A stretch of 64,000 nt of DNA from Marinococcus halotolerans DSM 16375 (GTDB taxonomy: Bacteria; Bacillota; Bacilli; Bacillales; Marinococcaceae). A program made the position numbers and the translations under genes. Under the pieces are notes generated by a model that was not told the origin of the DNA, did no database searches, and was given only the letters and a program-made list of their open reading frames with translations. The stretch is from the NCBI RefSeq assembly GCF_000420725.1, contig NZ_ATVM01000004.1:124001-188000 (forward strand), given 5' to 3'. Positions within the stretch are counted from its first letter, which is position 1. Every line of letters begins with the position of its first letter. This document shows, one piece after another, positions 1-10,303 of the stretch.

Positions 1-118
1 GCAGCAGCCGTCCTGAACAGTAAGATAACAGTTTAATTGAGGTTTTTGACGGATTACGATAGGATAAAAAGTATCGAATCATTCAGGTGAGATGAAAAGA
101 AAGGAGAAAACGGGACTC

Positions 119-307
119 ATGGTGGAAAAGCAGCCTTTTGATATCAATAGTATTGTGGAAATGAAAAAACAGCACCCGTGTGGTGTGAATCGCTGGAGAA
201 TTATCCGGATGGGCGCCGATATCCGGATTAAATGCGAAGGATGCGGGCACAGCGTTATGCTTCCAAGAAAAGAGTTCAGTAAAAAGGTAAAAAAGGTGCT
301 CGAATAA
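119..307 (+). CDS. DUF951 family protein (YyzM-like)
   Basis: A 62-residue basic protein of the DUF951 family, function unknown. The family signature is visible: VEMKKQHPCG near residue 12, then WRIIRMGADIRIKCEGCGHSVM, with two Cys (CEGC) that could bind metal, and a Lys-rich tail. An in-frame ATG lies 27 bases upstream at 92, but known homologues begin just before the IVEMKK block, and an AAGGAG sits at about 101-106, so I prefer the ATG at 119. It lies directly upstream of ychF, as in B. subtilis. Family assignment is from remembered sequence pattern. Confidence 0.85.
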   Translation: MVEKQPFDINSIVEMKKQHPCGVNRWRIIRMGADIRIKCEGCGHSVMLPRKEFSKKVKKVLE

Positions 308-461
308 TTCCCGTAAAGCCGCTCTTGTTGTCGCAAAAGTGAAATTATACTATACTCAAAGCAATATACTAACGATAAAGAGTTGCTTTTCAGGACAGCT
401 GCGGTTGTCCTCTTTGTTATGTTTAGAGAAATATTAATTGAAAGAAAGAAGGAAATAATAA

Positions 462-1562
462 ATGGCTTTAACTACAGGTATAGTCGGACTTCCAAACGTT
501 GGGAAGTCAACATTGTTCAACGCGATCACCCAGGCAGGGGCGGAGTCTGCCAACTATCCGTTCTGCACTATCGACCCGAACGTAGGTATTGTGGAAGTTC
601 CGGACAGCAGGCTCGAACAGTTAACAAATATGTTTCAGCCGAAAAAAACAATTCCTACCGCATTTGAGTTTACAGACATCGCCGGCATTGTAGAAGGAGC
701 GAGCAAGGGAGAAGGGCTCGGCAATAAATTCCTTTCGCATATCCGGGAAGTGGATGCGATCTCCCACGTGGTACGCTGCTTTGACAGTGATGACGTCACC
801 CACGTTTCGGGAAAAATAGATCCGATCCATGATATTGAAGTAATTAACCTTGAACTGATTCTTGCAGACCTTGAAACGGCGGAAAAACGGATTGATAAAG
901 TAGCTAAGCTTGCTAAATCCAAGGATAAAGACGCCATGCAGGAGCATGCGGTACTCGAAAAGATTGTCGAAGCATTGAAAGAAGAGCAGCCCGTGCGCAG
1001 CCTGGAATGGACTGAGGAAGAGCTGAAAATCGTTAAAGGCTTCCAGCTTCTCACGATGAAGCCGGTGTTATACGTAGCCAACGTCAGCGAAGACGACTTA
1101 ATGGAAGAAGAAGACAATGAACACGTCTCCCGCGTTAAAGAATTCGCAGCAGCCGAAGGGGCAGGCGTTGTAGTTATTTCCGGGAAAATTGAAGAAGAGC
1201 TTGCAGAGCTTGAAGGAGAAGAAAAAAGCGAATTCCTTCAGGACCTCGGCATCGAAGAGCCGGGGCTGGACCAGCTGATCCGGGAAGCTTATTCCCTGCT
1301 TGGCCTGCAGACGTACTTTACTGCAGGTGAACCTGAAGTACGAGCATGGACGATCCGCAGGAATACAAAAGCCCCTCAGGCGGCCGGGGTAATTCACAGT
1401 GATTTCGAAAAAGGCTTTATCCGTGCTGAGGTTGTCGGATATGAGGACCTGATGCAGGCAGGTGCAATGAACAGCGCCAAGGAAGCAGGCAAAGTAAGGC
1501 TTGAAGGCAAGGAATATATCGTTAAGGACGGCGACGTCGTTCACTTCCGCTTCAACGTTTAA
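462..1562 (+). CDS. ychF: Redox-regulated ATPase YchF
   Basis: A 366-residue Obg-family P-loop protein that hydrolyses ATP rather than GTP and associates with ribosomes. The P-loop GLPNVGKST is at residues 9-17. The usual NKxD specificity motif is replaced by NVSE, which is the hallmark of YchF. A coiled-coil stretch lies mid-protein and a TGS domain forms the C terminus. Length matches the family (about 363-366). The ATG at 462 follows AAGAAGGAAA. Called yyaF in B. subtilis, where it also precedes rpsF. Identification is firm; the cellular role is only partly known for the family. Confidence 0.97.
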   Translation: MALTTGIVGLPNVGKSTLFNAITQAGAESANYPFCTIDPNVGIVEVPDSRLEQLTNMFQPKKTIPTAFEFTDIAGIVEGASKGEGLGNKFLSHIREVDAISHVVRCFDSDDVTHVSGKIDPIHDIEVINLELILADLETAEKRIDKVAKLAKSKDKDAMQEHAVLEKIVEALKEEQPVRSLEWTEEELKIVKGFQLLTMKPVLYVANVSEDDLMEEEDNEHVSRVKEFAAAEGAGVVVISGKIEEELAELEGEEKSEFLQDLGIEEPGLDQLIREAYSLLGLQTYFTAGEPEVRAWTIRRNTKAPQAAGVIHSDFEKGFIRAEVVGYEDLMQAGAMNSAKEAGKVRLEGKEYIVKDGDVVHFRFNV

Positions 1563-1579
1563 TTTTTCTGGCTGAAATA

Positions 1580-1608
1580 TTGTAAAATGAAAGTCAAGCT
1601 GATATAAT
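1580..1608 (+). promoter_or_regulatory. SigA-type promoter of rpsF-ssb-rpsR
   Basis: TTGTAA, a 17-base spacer, then a perfect TATAAT at 1603-1608. It lies in the gap after ychF and upstream of the predicted S6:S18 leader, so the leader would be transcribed from it. Confidence 0.7.
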
Positions 1609-1645
1609 TTTAACTTGCGAGTTAAAAACGGATAAGCGTTTTTTG

Positions 1646-1682
1646 CTCCTTGTTCTTTTCCAGTGGAAAAGAGCCGAAGACC
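1646..1682 (+). promoter_or_regulatory. Putative ribosomal S6:S18 leader motif
   Basis: A hairpin with arms TTCTTTTCC and GGAAAAGAG around an AGT loop. Its 3' arm is followed by an unpaired CCG and then AAG, which can pair with CTT at the base. A CCG bulge between two helices, just upstream of rpsF, is the defining feature of the S6:S18-binding leader that gives autogenous control of rpsF-rpsR operons. Structure was drawn by hand, not computed. Confidence 0.6.
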
Positions 1683-1700
1683 AAAAGGAGGTGACGCAGC

Positions 1701-1988
1701 ATGCGGAATTATGAGGTACTTTACATTATCAGCCCGAATGTTGACGAAGACGGTGTGAAAAACACTATCGAACGGTACAACAAGATCTTAACGGATAACG
1801 GCGCTGAAATTGAAAAAGTAGACGAAGTAGGTAAAAAACGTCTCGCATACGAAATCAACGATTTTCGTGACGGGTATTACGTTGTAACCTACATTAAAGG
1901 CACCGCGGACGCTACCAACGAATTTGACCGTCTGGTTAAAATCGATGATAACGTAATCCGCCACTTAGTTGTTCGTAACGACGACTAA
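1701..1988 (+). CDS. rpsF: 30S ribosomal protein S6
   Basis: A 95-residue protein with the S6 pattern: N-terminal MRNYEVLYIISPN, the GKKRLAYEINDFRDGYYVV block and a C-terminal VIRHLVVR strand. It binds S18 on the 30S platform. A strong AAAGGAGGTGA precedes the ATG. First gene of rpsF-ssb-rpsR, and probably autoregulated through the leader at 1646-1682. Confidence 0.98.
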   Translation: MRNYEVLYIISPNVDEDGVKNTIERYNKILTDNGAEIEKVDEVGKKRLAYEINDFRDGYYVVTYIKGTADATNEFDRLVKIDDNVIRHLVVRNDD

Positions 1989-2015
1989 TTTCATTAACAA
2001 TCAGGAGGGGTTTAA

Positions 2016-2504
2016 ATGATAAATCGTGTCGTGTTAGTCGGTCGGCTGACCGCGGACCCTGATCTGCGTTATACCCCGAACGGCGTAGCAGTCGCTAACT
2101 TTCGCATTGCGGTAAATCGTCCATTTACCAACCAGCAGGGCGAACGCGAAGCAGACTTTCTTAACTGCGTCATTTGGCGGAAGCAGGCAGAAAATGTGGC
2201 CAATTACTTGAAAAAAGGCAGCCTGGCCGGTGTAGATGGACGTATGCAGAGCCGGAGCTATGAAAATCAGGAAGGCCGTCGTGTAACGGTAGTAGAAGTT
2301 CAGGCGGAGAGCGTACAGTTCCTTGAACCGCGCGGAGCATCCGGAGGCGGAGGTTCTTCGCAGGGCGGCGGCTATTCTCAGCAGCAGAACAGCCAGAGCT
2401 CAGGTTCAGGCCAGCAAAATCGTGATTCGTCCAATTTAAACGATGATCCGTTTTCGGATAACGGGCAGCCAATCGACATTTCAGATGACGATTTGCCATT
2501 TTAA
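2016..2504 (+). CDS. ssb: Single-stranded DNA-binding protein
   Basis: A 162-residue SSB (SsbA type). The OB fold occupies residues 1 to about 105 ([20 protein letters not shown], then [15 protein letters not shown]). A Gly/Ser/Gln-rich flexible linker follows to about 145. The acidic tip DDDLPF at the end is the docking site for replication and repair partners. It sits between rpsF and rpsR as in other Firmicutes, with GGAGGGG upstream of the ATG. Confidence 0.98.
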   Translation: MINRVVLVGRLTADPDLRYTPNGVAVANFRIAVNRPFTNQQGEREADFLNCVIWRKQAENVANYLKKGSLAGVDGRMQSRSYENQEGRRVTVVEVQAESVQFLEPRGASGGGGSSQGGGYSQQQNSQSSGSGQQNRDSSNLNDDPFSDNGQPIDISDDDLPF

Positions 2505-2548
2505 AACCCCTGAGAGCATAAACAATCTTTTATAAAGGAGGATAAACA

Positions 2549-2785
2549 ATGGCAGCAGCAGCACGTCGTAGAGGAAAAAGACGGAAAGTTTGTTACTTCA
2601 CAGTAAACAAAATTACCCATATTGATTACAAGGATACAGAACTCCTGAAGAAGTTTATTTCAGAAAGAGGAAAGATCCTTCCACGCCGCGTAACTGGTAC
2701 AAGTGCGAAATATCAGCGTAAGCTGACCCGCGCTATCAAGCGTTCCCGTCACGTAGCCTTGCTTCCTTTTGTGCGCGAGCAGTAA
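2549..2785 (+). CDS. rpsR: 30S ribosomal protein S18
   Basis: A 78-residue, strongly basic protein with the S18 core: [35 protein letters not shown] and [21 protein letters not shown]. It binds S6 on the 30S platform. AAAGGAGG lies upstream of the ATG. Last gene of the rpsF operon, followed by a long hairpin. Confidence 0.98.
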   Translation: MAAAARRRGKRRKVCYFTVNKITHIDYKDTELLKKFISERGKILPRRVTGTSAKYQRKLTRAIKRSRHVALLPFVREQ

Positions 2786-2791
2786 GGACAG

Positions 2792-2842
2792 CATTAAAAC
2801 ACCCTTTTTCAGGCCGGGCGCCTGGGAAAGGGTATTTTAATG
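2792..2842. terminator. Long inverted repeat after rpsR
   Basis: Arms built from CATTAAAA, ACCCTTT and CAGGC, and their complements, make a long hairpin ending TATTTTAATG. It is A/T-rich at both bases, so it could end transcription from either side. Confidence 0.65.
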
Positions 2843-2937
2843 TGTGGAAACTGGCTGCATGTTTAATCAGCACCCTCCCCGGGGTATAAATGAAGTAATC
2901 AATGAAGCTTTTTATATACTGGGAAGGAGGTCTTCAC

Positions 2938-3075
2938 ATGGACATTCAGTCTTATATTACGAAAATTAATAAACAGCTTGAAGAACTGAAGCAGGATGAT
3001 ATTCAGGCCAAGGATGAAAACATAGAAGCGGAAATACCAAACGATTCTTCTTTCAAGCTGCCAAATGAAGAATAA
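2938..3075 (+). CDS. Hypothetical 45-residue acidic protein
   Basis: A short open frame from ATG 2938 to TAA 3075 with an excellent GGAAGGAGG seven bases upstream. The product starts MDIQSYITKINKQLEELKQ, is rich in Glu, Asp, Lys and Gln, and looks like one amphipathic helix followed by a disordered tail. No family recognised. It is flanked by the rpsR hairpin upstream and two terminators downstream, which makes a stand-alone transcript plausible. The ribosome site is the main support. Confidence 0.6.
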   Translation: MDIQSYITKINKQLEELKQDDIQAKDENIEAEIPNDSSFKLPNEE

Positions 3076-3111
3076 ATAAAAGTTCTGCTGCAGATAAATA
3101 AACGAAATAAG

Positions 3112-3136
3112 GCGCTGACGGAAGTCAGCGTTTTTT
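3112..3136 (+). terminator. Intrinsic terminator
   Basis: CGCTGAC, loop GGAA, GTCAGCG, then six T. It follows the 45-residue small gene. Confidence 0.9.
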
Positions 3137-3142
3137 AGATAT

Positions 3143-3182
3143 GAACAGCCTTTGACTATTCGGCTGTTCGTCTTTCTTTTTG
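3143..3182 (+). terminator. Second tandem hairpin
   Basis: GAACAGCC and GGCTGTTC around an 11-base loop, followed by the T-rich run GTCTTTCTTTTT. It lies only seven bases after the previous terminator, so it is a back-up stop before yybS. Confidence 0.7.
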
Positions 3183-3325
3183 AAAAGGAATAAGCTAAAA
3201 TGAACGAATGGAATTTCCATGAATACGAAGGGATGAAGGCAGCACTGGGATGGTGTCAGAGTAAAAGTAATCGGTCGGCTGCTGTACATTTATTTGACTG
3301 CCTTTGTAAATGAGGTGAACGTGAA

Positions 3326-4264
3326 GTGAAAAACGCTAGAAGTGTTGCAGAAGCAGCCGTCTTTAGCGCGGTTTTCCTGGTGCTGGTACTGCTGTTGATC
3401 TTTGTGCCGGTCGTGGGCAGTATATTAACGATAGCGATGCCGCTTCCGTTTATTATTTTTGTGGCAAGAAACGGATGGAAGCCGGGCATTTTTATGTTTA
3501 TCGTCTGTGCGCTGCTTGCTACTCTGTTTACGGGCGGAATTGGTTTTCCGACTGCGTTGATTTTCGGCCTTGGGGGGATTGCGGCAGGCGCGCTTATTCA
3601 TCAAAGAAAGCCTGCTTTTGCCGTTTTTGCTGCAGGAACTGTGGCATATATAACCGGCCTGGTTTTATTTTATTTGAGTTCGGTACTTCTTTTTAATATT
3701 GATCCGGTTCAATTGATCCAGCAAACATTGAATGATTCTATTTCCCAGGCGAGAAGCATGATGGAGAGCATCGATCAAAATACGTCGAATCTGGATGCCT
3801 TAGCCGAGATGGTTACGCTGATTCAATATATCGGCCCGGTGCTCCTTATTGGTACAGGCATTATTCTTTCATTTATAACCCAGGTGTTCGCTCATGTCAT
3901 TTTGAAGCGTGTCCGGATGGACTATCAGCAGTTCCCGGCTTTTCGAAACTGGAACTTTCCGAGATCGCTCATATGGTATTATTTGACGGGTTCTATATTT
4001 ATTCTGATCGGGCTTGAAGAAGGTACAGCTATGTATATTGTTGTCATGAACCTTTTTCCTCTCCTGGAGCTGGCTGTAGCGATTCAGGGGTTTACTGTGA
4101 TCTTTTATTTTTTGCATGCTAAATCCTATCCAAAATACTACGGGGTTCTCATTATTGTCGGGAGTATATTATTATCAACAATAGCATTATTTTTAGCCCG
4201 CATTTTAGGTATAATAGATTTAGGTCTAAACTTGAAGCAACGCATTCAAACCGACACGAAGTAG
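3326..4264 (+). CDS. yybS: YybS family membrane protein (DUF2232)
   Basis: A 312-residue integral membrane protein with about seven to eight hydrophobic segments, matching the DUF2232 family. The GTG start at 3326 follows GAGGTGAAC. The stop is just upstream of gdpP, as in the B. subtilis yybS-gdpP-rplI cluster. The molecular function is not established; its conserved link with c-di-AMP phosphodiesterase suggests a membrane or envelope role, which is inference. Confidence 0.9.
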   Translation: MKNARSVAEAAVFSAVFLVLVLLLIFVPVVGSILTIAMPLPFIIFVARNGWKPGIFMFIVCALLATLFTGGIGFPTALIFGLGGIAAGALIHQRKPAFAVFAAGTVAYITGLVLFYLSSVLLFNIDPVQLIQQTLNDSISQARSMMESIDQNTSNLDALAEMVTLIQYIGPVLLIGTGIILSFITQVFAHVILKRVRMDYQQFPAFRNWNFPRSLIWYYLTGSIFILIGLEEGTAMYIVVMNLFPLLELAVAIQGFTVIFYFLHAKSYPKYYGVLIIVGSILLSTIALFLARILGIIDLGLNLKQRIQTDTK

Positions 4265-4276
4265 GGGTTGAGTTAC

Positions 4277-6247
4277 ATGCCGAAGTTTTTAATACGGCGG
4301 TGGTACGGCTATCATATCGTCGGATTGTTCATATTAGCCGGAATAGCACTTGCCTTTCTCACCTGGTTTCAATGGGAAATAGGGGCGGTAGGATTTATCC
4401 TGCTCGGAGCTTTGGCTATTTACGTTATCCAGGCAGAGCGTTCATTTGAAAAAGAGCTTGAACGGTATATATCTACGCTGACCCACCGTGTGAACAAGGC
4501 AGGAGAAGAAGCGGTTACTGAAATGCCTATAGGCATCCTTCTGTATGACAAGAATTATCAAATACAGTGGGCGAACCCCTTTATCCTTTCCTATCTGCCG
4601 AAAGAATTCATGGGAAAGCCGATCGGTACTGTATCTGAACGTCTGGCTGCAGCGATCAAGCAGGGGGAAAGCGAAATACACTTAACGATCAGAAATCGTC
4701 ATTATACCGTGTATATTCACAGCGAAGAGCGGCTGCTGTATTTCTTTGATATGACTGAAACGACAGATATTCAGGCAATGTATCAAAAAGAGAAATCAGT
4801 CGTTGCATTTATTTATTTAGATAATTTCACCGAAGTTACCCAGGGCATGGATGATCAGACAAGAAGCCGGCTGATGAGTCATGTGACTACCGCTTTGAAT
4901 GAGTGGGCGGGGGATCATGACATTTTACTGCGCAGCATCGCTGTAGACCGGTTTATGGCTATCATGAATCAGGATGCTCTCGATCACCTCGAGCAGACGA
5001 AATTTGAACTGCTCGATTACGTACGTGATATTACGAGTAAAGAGAAGGTGACCATCACCCTGAGTATCGGTATCGGGGCGGGAGAGCCGTCTTTGCAGGA
5101 GCTTGGTTCGCTCGCCCAGTCCAGTCTCGATCTCGCACTCGGACGCGGCGGCGATCAGGTAGCCATCAAGGAGGCGAACGGGAAGGTACGCTTTTACGGC
5201 GGGAAGTCCAATGCTGTTGAAAAGCGTACCCGGGTGCGCGCCAGGGTTATTTCCCACGCACTGCGGGATTTTGTTCTCGAAAGCGATCAGGTTATTGTGA
5301 TGGGCCATAAGAATCCGGATATGGACGCTATTGGCGCTGCGATTGGCGTGCTTAAAATCGCTGAAGTAAATAATACAGATGCGTACGTCGTCGTGGATCC
5401 GGATGAAATTAACCCGGACGTGAAAAAGCTGATGGAAGAAATCGAAAACCATGAATACCTGTGGTCTCAATTTATTACGCCGTCAGAAGCAATGGATGAA
5501 GTGACAAAGCATACGCTGCTCGTCGTCGTGGATACACATAAACCATCCATGGTTATTGAGCCGCGGCTGATTGACCGCGTGAACCGTACGATTGTTCTTG
5601 ATCATCACCGCCGGGGAGAAGAGTTCATTGAAGATCCGGTGCTTGTATACATGGAGCCGTATGCTTCATCTACAGCCGAGCTTGTAACGGAGCTTCTGGA
5701 GTATCAGCCGAAAAAGCTCAGCATGGATGTGCTTGAAGCAACGGCAATGCTTGCAGGCATTATTGTGGATACGAAAAGCTTCGCCATCCGAACAGGATCG
5801 AGAACGTTCGACGCAGCCTCATTTTTAAAAATGCACGGGGCCGATACGACGATGGTACAGATGCTGTTAAAAGAAGACCTCGACCAATATGTGGAGCGGT
5901 CGCACCTTATCGAACGGGCGGAGGTCTACCGTGACGGCATGGCTGTTGCCGCCGCTGCGGAAGACGAAATGTACGGGCAGATTTTAATCGCTCAGGCAGC
6001 GGACACGCTGCTTACGATGAATGACATCAAAGGTTCGTTTGTGATATCTAAGCGTCAGGATGATAAAATTAGTATTAGCGCCCGTTCGCTTGGCGAAGTG
6101 AACGTGCAGTTAATAATGGAAGCTTTAGGCGGAGGCGGTCATTTAACGAACGCGGCCACGCAGCTGACCGATGCTACGATTGAAGAAGCGGAAAAACGCC
6201 TGAAGCAGGCCATTGATGAATATTTGCAAGGGGGCACATCCGAATGA
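4277..6247 (+). CDS. gdpP: Cyclic-di-AMP phosphodiesterase GdpP
   Basis: A 656-residue membrane enzyme that degrades c-di-AMP to pApA. Order of domains: two N-terminal membrane helices (about 8-50), a PAS-like sensor (about 80-150), a degenerate GGDEF domain (about 170-300), then DHH and DHHA1 domains. Catalytic motifs seen: [30 protein letters not shown] and GGGGH near the C terminus. A TTG nine bases earlier at 4268 is in frame, but the ATG at 4277 has AGGGG at proper spacing and fits family N termini (MPxF). The 3' end overlaps rplI by four bases (ATGA), so the two are translationally coupled. Confidence 0.96.
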   Translation: MPKFLIRRWYGYHIVGLFILAGIALAFLTWFQWEIGAVGFILLGALAIYVIQAERSFEKELERYISTLTHRVNKAGEEAVTEMPIGILLYDKNYQIQWANPFILSYLPKEFMGKPIGTVSERLAAAIKQGESEIHLTIRNRHYTVYIHSEERLLYFFDMTETTDIQAMYQKEKSVVAFIYLDNFTEVTQGMDDQTRSRLMSHVTTALNEWAGDHDILLRSIAVDRFMAIMNQDALDHLEQTKFELLDYVRDITSKEKVTITLSIGIGAGEPSLQELGSLAQSSLDLALGRGGDQVAIKEANGKVRFYGGKSNAVEKRTRVRARVISHALRDFVLESDQVIVMGHKNPDMDAIGAAIGVLKIAEVNNTDAYVVVDPDEINPDVKKLMEEIENHEYLWSQFITPSEAMDEVTKHTLLVVVDTHKPSMVIEPRLIDRVNRTIVLDHHRRGEEFIEDPVLVYMEPYASSTAELVTELLEYQPKKLSMDVLEATAMLAGIIVDTKSFAIRTGSRTFDAASFLKMHGADTTMVQMLLKEDLDQYVERSHLIERAEVYRDGMAVAAAAEDEMYGQILIAQAADTLLTMNDIKGSFVISKRQDDKISISARSLGEVNVQLIMEALGGGGHLTNAATQLTDATIEEAEKRLKQAIDEYLQGGTSE

Positions 6248-6687
6248 AAGTCATACTGAAACAAGACGTAAAGGGCCAGGGAAAAAAAGGTGAAGTTGCA
6301 GACGTATCTGAAGGATACGCCAGAAACTATTTATTAAAGAAAAACCTTGCCGTGGAAGCTAGCAAGGGCAATCTGCGGGATCTGGAAGCTACGCAGAAAA
6401 AACAAAAAGAACGTGAGCAGGAAGAGCTTGAGCAGGCGAAGAAGTTTAAGGAGCAGCTTGAAAAAACAGACGTGGAGCTTACTGCCAAAGCGGGAGAAGG
6501 CGGCCGTTTGTTCGGAGCGGTTTCCACAAAACAGATTGCTGAAAAGCTGAAAAGCATGAATATGAAAGTGGATAAACGCAAAATAGAAATTGACCAGCCA
6601 ATTCGTTCACTTGGCTACACAAAAGTACCGATTAAGATTCATCCTGAAGTCACAGCTGTCGTAAACGTACACGTGACGGAAGAGTAA
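6244..6687 (+). CDS. rplI: 50S ribosomal protein L9
   Basis: A 147-residue L9. The N-terminal domain starts [30 protein letters not shown], a long charged connecting helix runs about 45-75, and the C-terminal domain contains [15 protein letters not shown]. It binds domain V of 23S rRNA. It starts inside the end of gdpP and is followed by a terminator. Confidence 0.98.
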   Translation: MKVILKQDVKGQGKKGEVADVSEGYARNYLLKKNLAVEASKGNLRDLEATQKKQKEREQEELEQAKKFKEQLEKTDVELTAKAGEGGRLFGAVSTKQIAEKLKSMNMKVDKRKIEIDQPIRSLGYTKVPIKIHPEVTAVVNVHVTEE

Positions 6688-6706
6688 CAGCTGCGTGGAT
6701 GAATGA

Positions 6707-6757
6707 AGAGCCTGTTTCCCCGTCATAAACAGAGGGTAAGAATCAGGCTCTTTTTTT
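6707..6757 (+). terminator. Intrinsic terminator after rplI
   Basis: AGAGCCTG and CAGGCTCT arms around about 29 bases, followed by seven T. It separates rplI from the helicase gene. Confidence 0.85.
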
Positions 6758-6783
6758 CAACACGTTCTATCGAGGTGAAAGCA

Positions 6784-8148
6784 ATGAATGATATTTTCAC
6801 AGAACGGGTCCCCCCGCAGAATATTGAAGCAGAACAGGCTGTTTTGGGTGCTGTCTTTTTAGAAGGAGAAGCGCTTATCACTGCTACGGAGCACCTAATG
6901 CCGGAAGACTTCTATCGTCAGTCGCATCAGCGTATCTTTAATACAATGATTGAGCTGTCCGAACGGGGAGAGCCGGTTGATCTTATTACGGTCAGCACGG
7001 AGCTGCAGGCGAAGCAGGTGCTCGAAGAGATCGGCGGCCTTTCTTATCTAACCGATCTGGCAAATGCTGTGCCGACAGCTGCCAACGTCGGTTATTACAG
7101 TCAGGGCGTATACAGCAAGTCCCTGCTGCGGCGGCTGATACGGGCGGCAACTAACATAGTGAATGAAGGCTACAGCGGAGAGCATGATGTAGAGGAAGTA
7201 CTTAACGAAGCTGAAAAGACTATAATGGAAGTGTCGCAGGAGCGCCGTTCGTCTGCCTTCGTTTCCATTAAAGATGTACTCATTGAGACATACGACAATA
7301 TTGAAATGCTGCAGAACCGGGAAAATGATGTAACCGGAATCGCAAGCGGCTTTGCCGAGCTCGACCATATGACTGCCGGCTTTCAGCGCAGTGACTTAGT
7401 TATTGTGGCTGCCAGGCCCTCCATGGGGAAAACGGCCTTTGCCTTAAACATTGCCCAGAACATTGCGACGAAAACCGAGGAAAATGTGGCGATTTTCAGC
7501 CTGGAGATGGGCGCTGCCCAACTCGTGCAGCGGATGCTCTGTGCGGAAGGAAACATTGATGCTAACCGCCTCCGGACCGGCGCACTGCAGGAGGAAGACT
7601 GGGAAAAGCTCACGATGGCGATGGGAAGCTTGTCTTCGGCCGGCATTTTTATTGATGATTCCCCAGGCATTCGGGTGAACGACATACGCGCGAAATGTCT
7701 TCGTCTGAAGCAGGAACGGGGTATCGGAATGATTTTGATCGACTACCTGCAGCTGATCCAGGGAAGCAGCCGAGGCGGAGAAAGCCGCCAGCAGGAAGTT
7801 TCGGAAATCTCGCGTAATTTAAAAGCTCTCGCGCGCGAACTCGATGTCCCGGTAATTGCTCTGTCCCAGCTTTCCCGCGGTGTGGAGTCCAGGCAGGATA
7901 AACGACCGATGATGTCTGATTTAAGGGAATCCGGAAGTATTGAGCAGGATGCAGATATTGTCTCGTTTTTATACCGTGATGATTACTATGACCAGGAATC
8001 CGAAAACCAGAATATCATTGAAATTATTATTGCCAAGCAGCGTAACGGCCCGGTTGGTACGGCCGAGCTCGCTTTTATTAAAGAATATAATAAATTCGTT
8101 AATTTGGACCGGCGACACGATGATAATCAAATTCCGCCCGGAGCTTAG
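6784..8148 (+). CDS. dnaB: Replicative DNA helicase (DnaB family)
   Basis: A 454-residue hexameric replicative helicase, named dnaC in B. subtilis. An N-terminal helical domain (1 to about 105) is joined by a linker to a RecA-type ATPase domain. Visible motifs: Walker A ARPSMGKTAFALN, Walker B ILIDYLQLI, and the arginine-finger region near FLYRDDYY. No intein interrupts it. An upstream in-frame start at 6703 exists, but the ATG at 6784 with GAGGTGAAAGCA gives MNDIFTERVPPQNIEAEQAVLG, the family start, and the exact B. subtilis length. Confidence 0.97.
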   Translation: MNDIFTERVPPQNIEAEQAVLGAVFLEGEALITATEHLMPEDFYRQSHQRIFNTMIELSERGEPVDLITVSTELQAKQVLEEIGGLSYLTDLANAVPTAANVGYYSQGVYSKSLLRRLIRAATNIVNEGYSGEHDVEEVLNEAEKTIMEVSQERRSSAFVSIKDVLIETYDNIEMLQNRENDVTGIASGFAELDHMTAGFQRSDLVIVAARPSMGKTAFALNIAQNIATKTEENVAIFSLEMGAAQLVQRMLCAEGNIDANRLRTGALQEEDWEKLTMAMGSLSSAGIFIDDSPGIRVNDIRAKCLRLKQERGIGMILIDYLQLIQGSSRGGESRQQEVSEISRNLKALARELDVPVIALSQLSRGVESRQDKRPMMSDLRESGSIEQDADIVSFLYRDDYYDQESENQNIIEIIIAKQRNGPVGTAELAFIKEYNKFVNLDRRHDDNQIPPGA

Positions 8149-8165
8149 GCTCTGGGCTTTTTGTA
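8136..8165 (+). terminator. Intrinsic terminator overlapping the helicase stop
   Basis: GCCCGGAGC, loop TTAG, GCTCTGGGC, then five T. The stop codon of the helicase lies within the hairpin loop. Confidence 0.85.
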
Positions 8166-8167
8166 TA

Positions 8168-8206
8168 AGCGAACAAATTAAGCAAATAAAACTTTTAATG
8201 TTCGTG
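8168..8206 (+). promoter_or_regulatory. PurR operator (two inverted PurBoxes)
   Basis: GCGAACAAATTA at about 8169-8180 and TAATGTTCGTGTTTT at about 8196-8210 form two oppositely facing PurBoxes carrying the core CGAAC. Inverted PurBox pairs upstream of purA are bound by PurR in Bacillus. They sit just before the promoter at 8212. Confidence 0.7.
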
Positions 8207-8211
8207 TTTTA

Positions 8212-8240
8212 TTGACTTTGTGTGCCGTGGTTGATAGACT
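8212..8240 (+). promoter_or_regulatory. Promoter of purA
   Basis: TTGACT, 17-base spacer, TAGACT. It lies immediately downstream of the PurBox pair and about 130 bases upstream of the purA start. Confidence 0.6.
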
Positions 8241-8301
8241 ATCTAAGGGATTTTCTCCATAATAAAATTCGTACATGAAAACTTTAAATGAAGCCAAGTG
8301 A

Positions 8302-9660
<1,359 letters not shown>

Positions 9661-9668
9661 AAACCACT

Positions 9669-9698
9669 AAGCATCTGCCATAGAGGCGGATGCTTTTT
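9669..9698 (+). terminator. Intrinsic terminator after purA
   Basis: AGCATC-T-GCC, loop ATAGA, GGC-G-GATGCT, then six T. Confidence 0.85.
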
Positions 9699-9729
9699 TC
9701 AACTAATCATTTTTTTCATATAAAACTAG

Positions 9730-9758
9730 TTGAAATTGCATCTGTGACGTGATAATAT
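9730..9758 (+). promoter_or_regulatory. Promoter of the tRNA cluster
   Basis: TTGAAA, 17-base spacer, TAATAT, placed 45 bases upstream of tRNA-Lys and after the purA terminator. Confidence 0.6.
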
Positions 9759-9802
9759 TACTCATGTTGTCGTTATCCATATCGACAATTTCTTCTTGTC
9801 AG

Positions 9803-9878
9803 GAGCCATTAGCTCAGTTGGTAGAGCATCTGACTTTTAATCAGAGGGTCGGAGGTTCGAATCCTCCATGGCTCACCA
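9803..9878 (+). tRNA. tRNA-Lys (TTT)
   Basis: A 76-base gene beginning GAGCCATTAGCTCAGTTGG with encoded CCA. Acceptor arms GAGCCAT and ATGGCTC pair fully, the anticodon loop reads CTTTTAA giving TTT, and the T arm is GGAGG-TTCGAAT-CCTCC. First of four tRNAs in the B. subtilis trnY order. Confidence 0.97.
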
Positions 9879-9883
9879 TGAAA

Positions 9884-9958
9884 GGCCCGTTGGTCAAGTG
9901 GTTAAGACACCGCCCTTTCACGGCGGTAACACGGGTTCGAATCCCGTACGGGTCACCA
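9884..9958 (+). tRNA. tRNA-Glu (TTC)
   Basis: A 75-base gene with encoded CCA. Acceptor arms GGCCCGT and ACGGGTC pair with one G-T, the anticodon stem is CCGCC/GGCGG around the loop CTTTCAC (anticodon TTC), and the T arm is ACGGG-TTCGAAT-CCCGT. Confidence 0.96.
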
Positions 9959-10019
9959 TTTTCTTTATCAGACAGAAAATGAACAGGCAAAAAGATTCGC
10001 AGTGTATTCTTTTTAAAAA

Positions 10020-10095
10020 GGGCCTGTGGTGTAGTGGTTAACATGCCTGCCTGTCACGCAGGAGATCGCGGGTTCAAATCCCGTCAGGCCCGCCA
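10020..10095 (+). tRNA. tRNA-Asp (GTC)
   Basis: A 76-base gene with encoded CCA. Acceptor arms GGGCCTG and CAGGCCC pair fully, the anticodon stem CCTGC/GCAGG encloses CTGTCAC (anticodon GTC), and the T arm is GCGGG-TTCAAAT-CCCGT. Confidence 0.97.
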
Positions 10096-10143
10096 TTTTA
10101 TTTTTCCGATTTACGCATGATAAAGCAGCACTCCCTTTCATAT

Positions 10144-10170
10144 GGCCAGGTAGCTCAGTCGGTAGAGCAA
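10144..10170 (+). pseudogene. Truncated 5' half of a tRNA-Phe-like gene
   Basis: GGCCAGGTAGCTCAGTCGG followed by TAGAGCAA reads as an acceptor 5' strand plus a complete D arm, nearly identical to the start of the intact tRNA-Phe at 10304. No anticodon arm, T arm or matching acceptor 3' strand follows, so it cannot fold as a tRNA. Flanking sequence is also repeated: GCAGCACTC precedes both copies. It looks like the remains of a duplicated tRNA-Phe. Confidence 0.65.
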
Positions 10171-10303
10171 CAAGCAATACTTCTCCGAATGTTCTGCGAG
10201 TTGTCCGTCCCGAATTGCTTCCTCGAATAAGCAAAGCATGAGGGTAAGGACAGTGGCTCCAAAAGTAAGAGCAGCACTCAAGCAAAAGCACTTCTCTTAA
10301 TAT

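Noticed and set aside
1-118. Tail of an upstream gene at the window start
   Set aside because: Frame 1 is open to a TAA at 34-36 and could be the end of a gene, but eleven codons are too few to identify or prove it.
6784-8148. Intein in the replicative helicase
   Set aside because: DnaB is a common intein host, but the motifs run without interruption and the length is normal.
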